Shown in pieces: positions 30,876 through 40,639 of a stretch of DNA of 64,000 nt. This DNA comes from Rhynchopus sp. YZ270_cl-10. Lineage: Eukaryota; Euglenozoa; Diplonemea; Diplonemida; Diplonemidae. Numbering within the stretch: the stretch's first letter is position 1; every line of letters begins with the position of its first letter. Both the position numbers and the translations under genes were made by a program. A model generated the notes under the pieces. The model was not told where the DNA came from, did not search any database, and saw only the letters and a list, made by a program, of their open reading frames with translations. The DNA is taken from positions 62,001 to 126,000 of the forward strand of contig OZ037870.1 of the NCBI GenBank assembly GCA_964035575.1. The letters run 5' to 3'.

Positions 30876-31553
30876 CAAATGAGACCATGAATTTCACAAC
30901 CCGTTTTCACGTACAAAGAGAAGAAGGTGGGGTGGTTCTTTTTATGATGATTTTTTTTTTTCAGTTTTTTTGAAAACTTGGTTGTATTAGTGTAGCCACC
31001 CTAGAGTGTGCTCCACTATATAGTTTTTTTATGTGGAACTCTTAGCGCTGGACAGCGCCTTGATCCAGAACTGGTGCAGCGGGTTTGTGGCGCTTACGCG
31101 GCTGTACTTCTGATGAAGATGAGGAAGACAATGACGATGAGTCATTTGTGTTCGTGTCGGACTCACTCTCCACAGGTGCCCTCGTACGTTTTTGAGGTGT
31201 CATTTGAGATTTTGGAAGAAAATTGGGGGGGAAAACGGTGTGTATCCTTGGTTTGTGTGCTACAGAAAATTAACTGAAAAATGCGTTTGAGACCCCTAGA
31301 ATGGCTCAAAATGCCTCTTTTCTGGCTTTAATTGCAAAATTGGGCCTCCAAAGGCCTCCAAAAAAATTTTCGAGAGTTCAGTTCTACGATTTTCGACCGT
31401 GAATTTATTTTTTCTGAGCGTGAATTTATTTTTCTGAGCGTGAATTTATTTTTCTGAGCGTGAATTTATTTTTTGAGCGTGAAATACCGGAAAATAAATT
31501 CACGCCCCTCCTTCACGATTTTGTGAAGGGGCGTGAAATTCATGGTCTCAAGC
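30876..31553. mobile_element. Inverted-repeat-bounded segment with 20-bp tandem units
   Basis: GAGACCATGAATTTCAC at 30879-30895 is inverted at 31534-31550. Inside, GAGCGTGAATTTATTTTTCT repeats about four times (31399-31476), followed by a hairpin around CCCCTCCTTCAC/GTGAAGGGG. A minus-strand reading contains SDTNTNDSSSLSSSSSSEVQ and PRKRHKP. Looks like a decayed transposon. Confidence 0.6.
30971..31020 (-). repeat. Short poly(A)-ended repeat D
   Basis: GAAAACTTGGTTGTATTAGT, GTAGCCACCCTAGAGTGTGC, TCCACTATA. It lies inside the inverted-repeat-bounded segment. Confidence 0.75.
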
Positions 31554-31559
31554 GGGGAT

Positions 31560-32430
31560 AAAAAATAAAATACTGAGAGATCAACACAAAGGGGGGGTGG
31601 GACATTCCCTCACACGAAACATGATAAAACAATAGCTTGATCGCAAAAAGAAAAAACTAAGATCACTCACAAAAAAAAGAAAGGTGTTGAAAGTGCCTCT
31701 GCTCACCCACACATCAATGGTAAAATAGATGTTGAAAAGGTGGTAACGCCTATACACTTCCGGGGGGTTTTTTTTTTTTAGTTTTCTGTATTTTTTGACA
31801 AACACACTTAGCAAAAATGCGTCACCACTTGGTGTGGTGTCCACTGCTCGTTTTTTTTTTCCACTGTTGTCGAAAAAAAAAAAGAGAAAAAAATCGGGAT
31901 CCTGAGCTTCTCGTCTGCATAGAGGTTGATAAGAAGACCTGGATACCTTCAAAAAAAAAATAATGGATGCTCACAAAAATATTTTTTGAAAGATGGTACG
32001 GAGCCACAGTAAACTGCGGCAACCACGTCGTTCAATAAAAATAATATTGTGTTCTGGGAAGAGGAAGAGAGGAGAGTGGGAGGAAAAAAAAGGCAGGGAG
32101 GAATCGGGAGAGGTCGGTGCAGTCGTAGTAAGTAAGGACTCTCGTTGCTTAGGTATAGGTGTTCGCAACATAAGGTGTGCTTTTTTGCACAAAGAATTGC
32201 GTTATTTCTCCTTTGTTGTAGTTGAGAAAAAATGCGTCTTTTTTTAATATCTTTTTTCTACCTTTTCCCAGATCTTGGGGGTATTTTATACTTCTGTATG
32301 AAGCTGGAAGATGCTTTACTGCCTTCAAAGTGTTTGGACCAGGGGTCTCAAAGGTCAAGGAAGTTGTGTGGGGGATGAGATAACTCTCTTGTCGCCCTGG
32401 TCAAAACAAGATAAAAATAAATGCTAAACT
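31560..32430. other. Intergenic 3' flank of the first oxidase gene, no gene seen
   Basis: A/T-rich DNA with T- and A-runs. A weak type C/B-like hairpin lies at 31684-31722 (GTTGAAAGTGCCTCTGCTCA). No other feature recognised. Confidence 0.4.
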
Positions 32431-32435
32431 AAAAA

Positions 32436-34436
32436 TCAGAAGAACTCAAGCGCAGCACCCCCTGCGAACAGACCCTTGGGGTCGGTCTTGTTCCTGTATG
32501 CGTTGAAGGTAGCCTTTTGCTCGTCGTTGAAGATGGTCTTCACGCAGGTAGTGTTTGCGTATGGGGTGTGGGTGTTGTTGGCCTCGTTGCCGTAGCAGAA
32601 AGACTTGCCTGTGTGCAGGAAGCCGTCGAGGGCACGCATCTTCTGCTCGTAGCCGTAGAGTGCGGACGACCAGAGGATGGGGTCCATGCCAGGGTGTGCG
32701 TTGAACACAACTTCGCAGTTCACGTACTGCCCAGTGTGTGCCTTGCCAGTCACCGCGCCAGTGGGGAACAGCACAGCCTTGTCCGTGATGTTCAGGAAAC
32801 GGAACTCCGCGTTACCCACAGCCGTCTCGCCCGTCTCGCTCTTGACGCTCTCAAACACCTCCTTCACGATGTTCAGCATGTCAAACAAGTTGGCGCGTGG
32901 CACAAAGTATGCAATGAGCTTGATAGCGTGCGGCACCTTGCGCAGGTAGAAGCCGTCGTTGACGTCGGCCCGGTTGGTGGCGACCTGGCTGTCGATGGTG
33001 GAGAAGCATGTGTCGTAGAAGGCAGTGGCAAGCAGCGGCTCGAGGGGGCCTGCCTTCTGCGCAGTGATCCACTCAAGAAGGCACAGGTCAGAGTTCATCG
33101 CAGGGGAGAGGTCAGGTGCACCGTGGTACGGGATGCCCTGCATGGCGCCTGAGATCTTTGCGTACTCCTGCTTGTACTCGTCGGTGGTGCGCTGCTGGGC
33201 GTACTTGGCACGGCATGACTCGCCAAGGGTGATGTCACCGAACTTGTAGCTGTAGTGGCAGCAGTCCTCGTTGTCGCAGTGTGCCTTACCGTAGTTCCAC
33301 TCGCAGCTCTTGTCGCTGATGTCGAAGCACTGGTCGGGCACGTCGCCTGTGGAGAAGAGCACAGAGTTGATAGACACCTCGAAGGGGTTGAAGAAAGACT
33401 CGCTGTAGATGTGGTCCTTCGTCAGGTCGTTGAAGTACTGGTCCACCGCCTCGCGCGTGAAGTTCTTGCTGAAGCTCTTGCGTGCAGACGCCACCTGGAA
33501 CCCAGAGCGCTTCACAACCGTGAACTCCACTGCGGTGATGATCCCAAGCAGACCGTAGGAGTTACGCCAGTAGCGCAGCTCAGACTCCTCTGTGATGGTG
33601 CGGCGCACGACGTTGCTGTTGGCGTAGTACATCACAGTCATGGATTTCACGTACTCGCTCACGAATCCGGTGTTGAACACTCCTCCGTGCACGGTGTTGG
33701 TCACAATACCACCCATGGTGAAGATGGGCCCTGCGGTCTGCGTGGGGAGGAAGAAGCCGTACGGGCGGATCGCCTCATACAGATCGTAGAGGGAACGGCC
33801 TGCAGGGATCTTCACTGTCGAGTTGTCCTGGTGGAGCACCAGGTCCCATGCCTTGTCGTCGGGGTGGTACTCGGCAAGGGAGATGCCGATGGTGTCCTCC
33901 TCTGCCTCAGACGTGATGACAGAGGAGGAGGTGTGCGTGGCACCCACGGGGCGTGCCTTGCAGCCGTTTGCTGCGAGGGTGAGGAGGGTCTGCTCGAGCT
34001 CGCTGTCGGTTTTGGGGTAGACGATGGGCATGTTGGTGATGAGGGTCTCCTCGAAGTTGACGTACGTAGCGTTGGACGTGACACCACAACGCTTGCGTGT
34101 GGTGTGCAGCATCTCCATGTGGCGCTCACGCTCCAGCTCTGCTGCGCTCTTTGCAGGCTTCTCGAGCGCATCAGCCTGGTCCTTGATGATGCACACACCA
34201 CACCACGTGGAGCACTCCATCGCGTGTGTCGTGTTCAGGTCATCCTTCGCACAGTCCCGCCCAATTCCACAAGCCTCCCCCAGCTGTCTAGGGTGGTGGT
34301 AGCACCTCTGCGCAACAATGTCGCACTCAAGCCCCGCTGGGCACGTCCTGTCCGTCGAGGAGCACGTCGGGAACTGCGGCGTCTGCGAAGCCACCCCCAG
34401 TGCACACAGCAACACAACAGCCGTCTGGCGGATCAT
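32436..34436 (-). CDS. Secreted FAD-linked oxidase, aldonolactone-oxidase-like (paralogue 1)
   Basis: 666 residues from MIRQTAVVLL. A signal peptide (1-17) leads into a Cys-rich module of about 60 residues (CSSTDRTCPAGLECDIVAQR...CSTWCGVC). A PCMH-type FAD domain follows: KARPVGATHTSSSVI (160-174) stands where lactone oxidases have RxVGxGHS, and GGIVTNTVHGG (242-252) matches GGxIxTxTHGxG. The C-terminal half resembles aldonolactone oxidases, but the usual HWxK motif reads HTGK (608-611). Likely oxidises a sugar lactone or related alcohol in the secretory path or outside the cell; the substrate is unknown. The open frame begins 82 codons earlier, but a pyrimidine tract and AG precede this ATG. 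A paralogue lies 6 kb away on the same strand. Confidence 0.85.
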   Translation of the reverse strand: MIRQTAVVLLCALGVASQTPQFPTCSSTDRTCPAGLECDIVAQRCYHHPRQLGEACGIGRDCAKDDLNTTHAMECSTWCGVCIIKDQADALEKPAKSAAELERERHMEMLHTTRKRCGVTSNATYVNFEETLITNMPIVYPKTDSELEQTLLTLAANGCKARPVGATHTSSSVITSEAEEDTIGISLAEYHPDDKAWDLVLHQDNSTVKIPAGRSLYDLYEAIRPYGFFLPTQTAGPIFTMGGIVTNTVHGGVFNTGFVSEYVKSMTVMYYANSNVVRRTITEESELRYWRNSYGLLGIITAVEFTVVKRSGFQVASARKSFSKNFTREAVDQYFNDLTKDHIYSESFFNPFEVSINSVLFSTGDVPDQCFDISDKSCEWNYGKAHCDNEDCCHYSYKFGDITLGESCRAKYAQQRTTDEYKQEYAKISGAMQGIPYHGAPDLSPAMNSDLCLLEWITAQKAGPLEPLLATAFYDTCFSTIDSQVATNRADVNDGFYLRKVPHAIKLIAYFVPRANLFDMLNIVKEVFESVKSETGETAVGNAEFRFLNITDKAVLFPTGAVTGKAHTGQYVNCEVVFNAHPGMDPILWSSALYGYEQKMRALDGFLHTGKSFCYGNEANNTHTPYANTTCVKTIFNDEQKATFNAYRNKTDPKGLFAGGAALEFF

Positions 34437-34570
34437 CGTCACTCCGGAAATGAACAAAAAAATGGGTGTTGTGTATGTCTGGTGGGGTGGAGGTGGAGGT
34501 GGATGTAGGTGGGGTGGAGGTGGGGTATTTGTGTAGTAAAAGATGGGAGAGAGAGAGAGAGAGAGGAGAA
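34437..34570 (-). promoter_or_regulatory. Probable spliced-leader acceptor, oxidase 1
   Basis: A (CT)n tract complementary to about 34547-34565, a C-rich tract, then CCACCCCACCAG with the AG ending at 34479. Leader about 42 nt. This argues that the longer upstream ORF is not used. Confidence 0.65.
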
Positions 34571-34902
34571 GAGGCGGGTTTTCTTGTTGTACAAGACCTA
34601 AAAGCACATATAGGGCAAAACCTTTTTCTTTTAATTTGAAAACTATTTTTTTTAGTGCTGAACAAAATGGTGCTTCACTCATGAAGAGTTTTTTGTGTTT
34701 TTGTTTGACACCTCAGCGTAAAAAGGTAGCGTGACAATTTGTTGCCTTGTTTTTTGATTTTTTTGAAAGTTTTGAAAGAAATAGGATGGTGGCCCTCACT
34801 CAACAAAAAAAATAGTTCATACCACTCATAGTTTTAATTTACTTTTTGCTGCTGATATCAGAATTTTTCTTGTTTCGTTGTGTGTGACAAAAAAGAAAAA
34901 AA

Positions 34903-34980
34903 AGTGAAGTTGATAGTGCAAACGCCTCTGTGGACGCAGACACTGGAACTCCCTGGGTTAATCGAACCACGGAGGGACAG
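34903..34980 (-). repeat. Interspersed hairpin (type C) with T-arm-like tail
   Basis: GTTGATAGTGCAAACGCCTC, TGTGGACGCAGACACT; outer AGTG/CACT. Then CCCTGGGTTAATCGAACCAC, whose GGTT/AACC pair resembles a tRNA T-arm. Confidence 0.7.
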
Positions 34981-35209
34981 TTCATTTATGCACACAGCGG
35001 GGATGCTGTACGCAGACTGACCAAAAAAAAAAAGCCACTGGGAGCCCATCGACCACAAAAAAAATCCAGACGTGAGCAATACTAATAGCTGTTTTTTAGC
35101 TTTAAAAACAATCGCACGCTCATGTTTTATTTCCTTGGTTGTGCGACGATAACGTTGCACCTCCCTCCCCACCCAAGAGAGCAATGGGTCACCGCGGACT
35201 GCTCATTAC

Positions 35210-35318
35210 GAAACTACTAGTGGAACCACTAATCACTCATGCCAAACTAGTATTCCTGGAACACTGCTCCGCCGCAAAACTCTAGTCATTTTGATTAGGA
35301 GGCACTACTAGTAGTTTC
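35210..35318. repeat. Short inverted-repeat element (MITE-like)
   Basis: GAAACTACTAGTGGAACCAC at the left and its near reverse complement ending ACTAGTAGTTTC at the right. Several CTAGT palindromes inside. Confidence 0.65.
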
Positions 35319-35784
35319 TCTGACTAGTCCCCCATGGGGACACATGCAAACCCGCACACCCTCACAACACATCCTCAATCAAGATACAAGACGCTGAGGG
35401 GGTACGAGGGTGAGGGAAGAAGGGGAGGAAAAATACAAATCAAATCGACTACATATGATAGAGACAAAACATGGTTTTTTGTGCAAAAGAAAAAGAAGAA
35501 AGAAATGGTCGGAAACTGACTTGAGGGTCTGTAGTGTGCCAACCTGAACCATATATCAACACACAACACCACAACAAAAGACTGCGTTTAGCTGCAAACA
35601 ATAAGGCACATAACGAAGAAAAAAAAAATGTGAAATTTGAAAAAGATAAATATGCCTCCTTCGCACCATTCACCCTTCACAAACAAAAGGTTAAAAAAGA
35701 CGAACCTTTGATCAAAAAAAAGGGCTATAAGATGAAACCTCTCAGTGCTTTCCTTAGAGAGAAAGAGAGAGAGAGAGAGAGAAA

Positions 35785-35824
35785 CTGAAAGATGGACAAG
35801 CCTCCTGTTGCAGACACATCTTTA
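35785..35824 (-). repeat. Interspersed hairpin (type B, weak)
   Basis: GAAAGATGGACAAGCCTCCT, GTTGCAGACACATCT. Outer GATG/CATC; poor inner stem. A (GA)n run lies directly before it. Confidence 0.5.
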
Positions 35825-36002
35825 AAAAAAGGAGGGGGGTGGGGGAGAGGGGAAAGGACACAGAGAGACGGGGAAACACACGATGGGGTGTTTTTTTTTT
35901 TTTTTTTTTTCTTGTTTTTTTTTGTGTGATGGGTGAGACAAAGTGATGTACACACCGATACACGTGAGAGGGCAACAATCGTTTTAAAAAAAAAGGCAAA
36001 AG

Positions 36003-36045
36003 AAAAGGTAAGATGAATGTGCGTCACGCTGCGCAGACATCTATA
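36003..36045 (-). repeat. Interspersed hairpin (type B)
   Basis: GATG (36012-36015), arm TGTGCG, arm CGCAGA with one mismatch, CATC (36038-36041). Confidence 0.65.
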
Positions 36046-36590
36046 AAAAATAACAAAGAAAGGTAGCCCATGCAGGTCCTGTCAGAATGCTTTTGAAACC
36101 ATTCAACAATGTTGAGCTGGTACTCAAACAAAACAAAATAGAAACTTAACACTCATCCCACGATAAAACCCATGGGAGACAGGTTGTGGAGAAACGCACA
36201 CACCTCGACCTGTTTGGTGAGGAGTGGCTCTGCAGCGCAGTTCGTCCCTAGAACCGCAACGTGTGTTCAAAGTGCGTTGTTTCTATTTCCTCCTTCATTT
36301 CTTGAGGTGACAAAGAAAAATCCTCCCCTTGAACGCACGCGTCATCTACAAAAGTAAAGAGAGAGGAAAAGTTCAAAACTATTGTAAAAAAAAGAGGGAA
36401 CAATGAAATGAGATACACACCTTGCAAAGCGTGGTAGCAGCGCATGATGAGTTGCCTCATTTCAAACAACAAAAATGGAAAGGAAAATGGACAACGATGG
36501 CATTGGGCACAAAAAAGGGACCATAGCACATCGTCGACAACAAAAGGAGGGGAAGAAAAGAAAAGAAAAAAGGGAAAAAAAAAAAAAAAA

Positions 36591-36674
36591 GGATGATACT
36601 AAGCCTCTTGCGATTAGTCCACCTTTGATGAAAGAAAAAGGGTAAAGGTGAGTCTAAGCCTTGCTTAGCCACCT
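36591..36674 (-). repeat. Two interspersed hairpins (type A) in tandem
   Basis: The first (36591-36624) has CTAA/TTAG around GCCTCTTGCGA. The second (36647-36673) pairs GGTG/CACC and CTAAGC/GCTTAG around CTT; the full outer GGTG/CACC pair restores the mismatch of GATG copies. Confidence 0.75.
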
Positions 36675-37110
36675 AACAAAACAAAAAACAAAAAAAAACA
36701 AAACAAAAACGAGAAAATGGGTTGGGTAAATGATACCAACCCATACACATACAATAGTCCGAGGGTTTGGGTTTGTTTGAGTGCTTTTTTTTTGTACATT
36801 TTTTTTTTTTTTTGAAAAAAATTTTTTGCAACAGTCCAGAAAATTTCATTTGAATCGATGAACGTTCCTCCCCCGCCCCTTAAAAGAGGTGCAGAGAAGG
36901 CACGCCCTTTGAGGGGAAGGGAATACGAAGGGAATGTGGTGGAAGGGGGGGGGTAAAATTATTTTGGGAAACACAAAATGCAAAAGCGTCGTTGCTTTTG
37001 TGCTTTCTTCTTCAATACGAAGCAGAAAACGAGACAAAAAAAAAAAAAAAACAAGACGCGCGGGTTTTACCATTGCATTTGTTCCACAACAACAAAAATA
37101 AAAAATAAAA

Positions 37111-37148
37111 AAGTTTATGAGATGAACCTAAGCCGTGCTTAGTCACCA
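37111..37148 (-). repeat. Interspersed hairpin (type A)
   Basis: GATGAAC, arm CTAAGC (37128-37133), loop CGT, arm GCTTAG (37137-37142), TCACC. Confidence 0.75.
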
Positions 37149-37656
37149 TGGAAAAAAAAAAGGGTGGGAGTTGTTCTTTTTTGATAATTTGTTTATTCTG
37201 TTAGACCGTCATTCTAGACAGTGTTTCATTACTATATATTTTTTTTTTTTTTTTTTGAAAAGAAAAGAGAAAAAAAACGCATCTCATCTTGAACGAGAGC
37301 GTTCAAGTGAGTTTAAGCCTTGGTGTGTCTGGCTTCTGTTGTTCCATGCATTCTCTGTTGCAAGACCGAGGAGCACTGATGGAATTCCCTCAGCGTGGAG
37401 CAAACTAGGTTGGGTAGCTTTCGGCTCACAGCGGCTACTCAACTAAACTGCTTCACGTGATAGCGCACAAAGTCTTGCAAATAGAAATGTTGAATGACGA
37501 GAGAACAATAGTGTCAAAAGCATCTGCCGCAATCTGTAGTCACACCGCTTTTGTATCAACACTTGGTAAAACTAAAAAAGAATGGTGTTCCCGAAAGTGC
37601 CGATACTGACAGGTCCCTGACAAGGGGGGTCCACTTTATAATTACTTACCATTTTG

Positions 37657-37910
37657 CCAGTACCCAGTACCCAGTACCCAGTACCCAGTACCCAGTACCC
37701 AGTACCCAGTACCCAGTACCCAGTACCCAGTACCCAGTACCCAGTACCCAGTACCCAGTACCCAGTACCCAGTACCCAGTACCCAGTACCCAGTACCCAG
37801 TACCCAGTACCCAGTACCCAGTACCCAGTACCCAGTACCCAGTACCCAGTACCCAGTACCCAGTACCCAGTACCCAGTACCCAGTACCCAGTACCCAGTA
37901 CCCAGTACCC
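37657..37910. repeat. Satellite (CCAGTAC)n, 7-bp unit, about 36 copies
   Basis: 254 bp, perfect. Differs from the ACACAGT unit by ACA to CCC changes around AGTAC. It is followed by AATCAGGTGGAAATTAT, also found at 11170-11187 beside the minisatellite, so the arrays share flanking repeat sequence. Spurious ORFs of YWVLGTG type run through it. Confidence 0.97.
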
Positions 37911-38341
37911 AAGAAAAATCAGGTGGAAATTATAAAATGACACCCCCTATATTGTCCCTGACGGGTCTCTGGCAGGATTTCGGTAACACCAAAGAGGGGA
38001 GGAAAAACTGCTAAATATTTCAATCTTTTTTTTACATTTTTTCCCTCCCCTCGGAGTTAGGGAAGAGTGATTGTCGAAAATCAGTTTTTTTTTTTTTGTT
38101 TTGTCATGGGTGGGACGGAGGGTTTGTGCACAACACAAAAAGAGAAACATTCACACGAAATGGATGGGGATGCTTTTGGAAGTATTCTGGGAAAAAAATA
38201 TGTTATGTTGGTATAGACAAGAAGCAGCAGGTAATGCGGCTTCGAGCCAGGTTTTTTTTTTCTTTTGAAAGTTTTTTCCATTTTCACTCACATTCTGGGT
38301 TTTAAAAAAACGAGGGAAGCTTTTCGAAAACGAAAAAGTTT

Positions 38342-38376
38342 TTAAGATGAACCTAACCACCGTGTGTGTTAGCTTC
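38342..38376 (-). repeat. Interspersed hairpin (type A)
   Basis: AAGATGAAC, arm CTAAC (38353-38357), arm GTTAG (38368-38372). Stem change relative to CTAAGC is compensated. Confidence 0.65.
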
Positions 38377-38431
38377 CTTCAAAACCCCATGTGTCACGCA
38401 AATCTCCAATTTCCTTTATTTGTAACGTTAC

Positions 38432-38470
38432 ATCATAAGATGAAAGTGCCTTCGCCTCGTACACACTGAG
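38432..38470 (-). repeat. Interspersed hairpin (type B, weak)
   Basis: TAAGATGAAAGTGCCTTCGC, CTCGTACACACTGAG. Confidence 0.45.
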
Positions 38471-38689
38471 AACAACTCAATGATAGAAGGTTACAAAAGC
38501 AATTTGTCCCTTCAAAAACAGAGGACTGTATGATGCTGGTGTGGCCAAAAAAAATTTGTCTCACACCGGCTTTTTTTAAAAACCCCAAAGGCTTTTAAAG
38601 TCCCCTGTTCTAAAAGACAAAAAAATTTAAAAAAAAAAGAGAGGAAAAAGAGAGGAAAAAGAGGAAAAAGGACCGGGGAAAACATTGTC

Positions 38690-38728
38690 AAGATAAAGCT
38701 AAACATAAACCTCTCGTGTTTAGTCAGC
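38690..38728 (-). repeat. Interspersed hairpin (type A)
   Basis: Arm CTAAAC (38699-38704), loop with CCTCTCG, arm GTTTAG (38718-38723). Confidence 0.65.
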
Positions 38729-39210
38729 AAGAAAGGATATAGGGGGTGTAGGGTTTACTCCTTGAACTATAAAAAGACAAACAAGACATGTCATCACGTA
38801 TTGACGCGAAATAAAGGGACATTTTGAGCTTTTTTGCCCTCTGTACCCCCATCAGACAAAAACCCCAATCCTGGAAAAAGGCATGAAAAAAAGAAGAAAA
38901 AAACCAAAAATCCACAACATGCACAAAAAATCACCCAAATACAAGAAATACTAAGATTTTTCCGTAAAAAAAAATGGGTAGTATGCAACCGTGGAATTTG
39001 AACACAAAAAAAATCTTTTTTCCCCCATCATCCAGCGAACTGTGTTTTTACAACAAGGTAAAGCATCTGTGTACCAAGGTGCGAAATCAGAAACTCACGA
39101 GAGGGCAGGTGACGTGATACATCACCCACCCCTGGTTTCTGGGGGTCGCCCCTCCGATAACAGACGCTGTTGGGAACATCCCCTCCTTGTGTACAACAGC
39201 CTCGCAGAAC

Positions 39211-39260
39211 GAAAGGTTGTGCAAACGCCTCACCGTGCATCAGCGGGGCGCAATGCATCA
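39211..39260 (-). repeat. Interspersed element (type C)
   Basis: GGTTGTGCAAACGCCTCACC, GTGCATCAGCGGGGCGCAAT. Same loop insert as 27216-27264. Confidence 0.55.
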
Positions 39261-39589
39261 AGAAAAAAGGGGGGTTGCTCTTTTCCTAGTATCCCCAGAA
39301 GGAAATTAAAAAAAAAAAAAACACACACACACACAGCGACAACAGAAGGCAAAGGTTCTGTTGTAGCATGGAGATTGCAAAAAAAAAAAAGTGAACCCTG
39401 TGAAATTTACTTCAAAAGCGTTATGTACAGTACAACAATCGGTTAGAAAAACTTCCTTTGGAGTTTCGAAATCCCTGAATCTTTTTCTCCCACCGGTTGG
39501 ATTGACTGTACGTTTTGCTTTTTTTTTGTTGTTGTATTAGTCAAACGAGGATCAAAAAGGGGGGGACAAGAGAGGGGGAAAATGAAAGA

Positions 39590-39626
39590 AATACTAAAGA
39601 TGAACTGCACCTTCACATCCATCTTA
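39590..39626 (-). repeat. Interspersed hairpin (type B, weak)
   Basis: CTAAAGATGAACTGCACCTT, CACATCCATCTT. Confidence 0.45.
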
Positions 39627-39714
39627 TATCGTTTATCTAACCTATTTATTTCCCCCTGTTAGGAAGCGAAGTAAGGTGACGAATAAGAAGAAAATAAGAG
39701 ATTTTTTTTTTTTT

Positions 39715-39777
39715 GAAAAATTGTTTGGAGTAGCGTAGTTGCCTCGGTTGTGTTGCCACAGTTGTGCAAATATCCAC
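39715..39777 (-). repeat. Repeat D, long form
   Basis: GTTTGGAGTAGCGTAGTTGC, CTCGGTTGTGTTGCCACAGT, TGTGCAAATATCCACT, after a T-run. Confidence 0.7.
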
Positions 39778-40040
39778 TTTTTTTTTTTTTTTTTTTGGTG
39801 TCCTTTTGGGATAATAGGGTGGTTATGATTGGGTTCGGTTGTGGGCTTGGCGACCCCAAGACAACAGAAAGGTGTAGGGGAGCTAACTGTTCGTTACACT
39901 GTATCGTTTTATCGAAAACCGAGCTGTCTTTTTTTTTGGGGGGAGAGAGAAACCCTCTGATTATGTTCCCTAACGAATTGATGAACAACTCGAAAACATT
40001 TAGAACTTATTTTTTCAAACATAAAAAAAATATAAAAAAA

Positions 40041-40068
40041 ATCTGTGTACCTCTCATGTACACATCTT
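40041..40068 (-). repeat. Interspersed hairpin (type B, no left GATG)
   Basis: Arm TGTGTAC (40044-40050), 7-nt loop CTCTCAT, arm GTACACA (40058-40064), then TCTT. Confidence 0.7.
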
Positions 40069-40639
40069 AAACTTTGCGTACAACTTTCTCTTTTGAAGAA
40101 AAAGATTTTTTTGGGGTTTTTTAAAAAAAATGTTTAAATGGAAGAGAGGAAATGAAAAAGGGGGGGAGGAATGATAAGAGAAGAAAAACACAGTGAAAAA
40201 GCAAAAAAAAAAAAACAAAAAAAAAAAAAAAAAATGGGGTAAAGGAGGGGGATTGGACTACTGCACGAAGAACTAATTATTTTTTTTTGTTGTTGATTTT
40301 GAAAGATTGTTTTTTTTTGAATCCCAACTATGCGGGCTATATGTGAGCTACGTATAGCATCACTAAAAAAAAAAAGTTTTCTCCCTTTTTTTCTTTTTTC
40401 GAAGTATTGTTAGTTAATTTGATCATACCTTTTGAAAGCATGTTACAGTAGCTCAGATGTTGTTTCACATGACGTAAGTTTCCAAAAGAGTTTTGAGGTA
40501 TGGCTCTCACTGGTGTGATCTTTTTTTCGGTTCAAAAACGAGATTTTTTTTTTATATCTCGACAAATGGGGAGGGGAAAACGTTGCTAACAATACTGACG
40601 TTCTTTTTGGGGATGTTTGTTCAAAACCATTCTTCTTCT

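Noticed and set aside
33255-34508. 417-codon plus-strand ORF
   Set aside because: Antisense shadow of the oxidase gene; similar plus-strand ORFs lie opposite the second oxidase and the receptor gene. GC-rich codon use leaves the opposite frame open.
37551-37943. 123-129-codon ORFs of repeating YPVPSTQ or YWVLGTG
   Set aside because: Artefact of the (CCAGTAC)n array.
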